A stretch of 64,000 nucleotides of DNA from SAR202 cluster bacterium (GTDB lineage: Bacteria > Chloroflexota > Dehalococcoidia > UBA6926 > VFHL01), in NCBI GenBank assembly GCA_009392005.1, contig VFHL01000007.1:53052-117051 (forward strand), given 5' to 3'. Within the stretch, counting starts at the first letter, position 1; each line of letters starts with the position of its first letter. Below the pieces are notes generated by a model. That model was not told where the DNA came from and searched no databases. It was given only the letters and a program-made list of their open reading frames with translations. The position numbers were made by a program, and so were the translations under genes. Shown here piece by piece: positions 63,868 to 64,000 of this stretch.

Positions 63868-64000
63868 ATGGACTGCCCGGCATGTAGCAAACAAAATACA
63901 GAAAACGATCAGTTCTGCCGAGAATGTGGCACATCTCTGGGCATGCCGGCAAACAATAACGGTGAGGTGCCCCGGGATACATCGGCACGATATCACGGAC
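63868..64000 (+). CDS. Zinc-ribbon protein, 5' part (truncated by window edge)
   Basis: The first 44 codons give a C4 zinc ribbon (MDCPACSKQNTENDQFC, then RECG) like the start of the island gene at 51981. Probably another membrane protein of the same style; the rest is beyond the window. Confidence 0.65.
   Translation, partial: MDCPACSKQNTENDQFCRECGTSLGMPANNNGEVPRDTSARYHG

Overview
The window is a moderately AT-rich bacterial chromosome segment of about 50 protein genes on both strands. It carries three complete tRNA genes (His-GTG, Arg-TCG, Ala-TGC). The gene content is free-living and oligotroph-like: leucine/isoleucine synthesis, several acyl-CoA enzymes, division genes and a complete-looking sigma-70. 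Several traits fit a Chloroflexota bacterium, perhaps SAR202/Dehalococcoidia-like: a CxxxC second half of the DnaG zinc site, a NurA gene beside a HAS-barrel gene, a DUF3105 protein, and tandem crotonase paralogs. That assignment is inference only.

Layout. 1-9.1 kb: the ilvC 3' end, an ACMSD-like amidohydrolase, a structured leader and leuA, cvpA, an Fpr-like reductase, a pseudokinase-PQQ propeller protein, a ychF remnant and intact ychF. 9.3-12.1 kb: three tandem crotonase paralogs. 12.1-21.3 kb: selB, an alpha/beta hydrolase with a probable ATT start, nurA with a HAS-barrel gene, dgt-dnaG-rpoD. 21.9-24.4 kb: two Dpp/Opp permeases, tRNA-His and tRNA-Arg. 25.2-30.6 kb: ftsA, ftsZ, cimA and a CinA-C/nucleotidyltransferase fusion. 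30.6-39.6 kb: selD, MFS, ftsH, ABC-F, a VLRF1-like release factor and recN. 39.8-50.3 kb: M20 peptidase, two MaoC-like genes with a well-formed promoter, a fourth crotonase, Gfo/Idh/MocA and alpha-hydroxyacid oxidoreductases, an ABM-like protein, MFS, sbcD-like, DUF3105 and RDD. 50.3-64 kb: an accessory region with a frameshifted membrane gene, a sulfurtransferase, a tRNA-Ala-embedded island and many small membrane or lipoprotein genes.

The most interesting thread is selenium. SelB is intact. SelD has an in-frame TGA at its usual Cys/Sec position (codon 15), plus a one-base frameshift 15 codons further on. The two-domain sulfurtransferase at 50.7-51.5 kb has an in-frame TGA exactly at the rhodanese catalytic Cys. 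That TGA is followed by a perfect hairpin at bacterial-SECIS spacing, and the frame stays rhodanese-like for 40 codons beyond it. I read it as a selenocysteine rhodanese. selA and tRNA-Sec are not in the window.

The second thread is mobility. The 3' 68 bp of the tRNA-Ala region (anticodon loop to 22 bp past CCA) is repeated exactly 3,190 bp downstream. The two copies bracket an integrase-less island of zinc-ribbon, DUF3761 and lipoprotein genes. The ancestral tRNA terminator lies beyond the distal copy.
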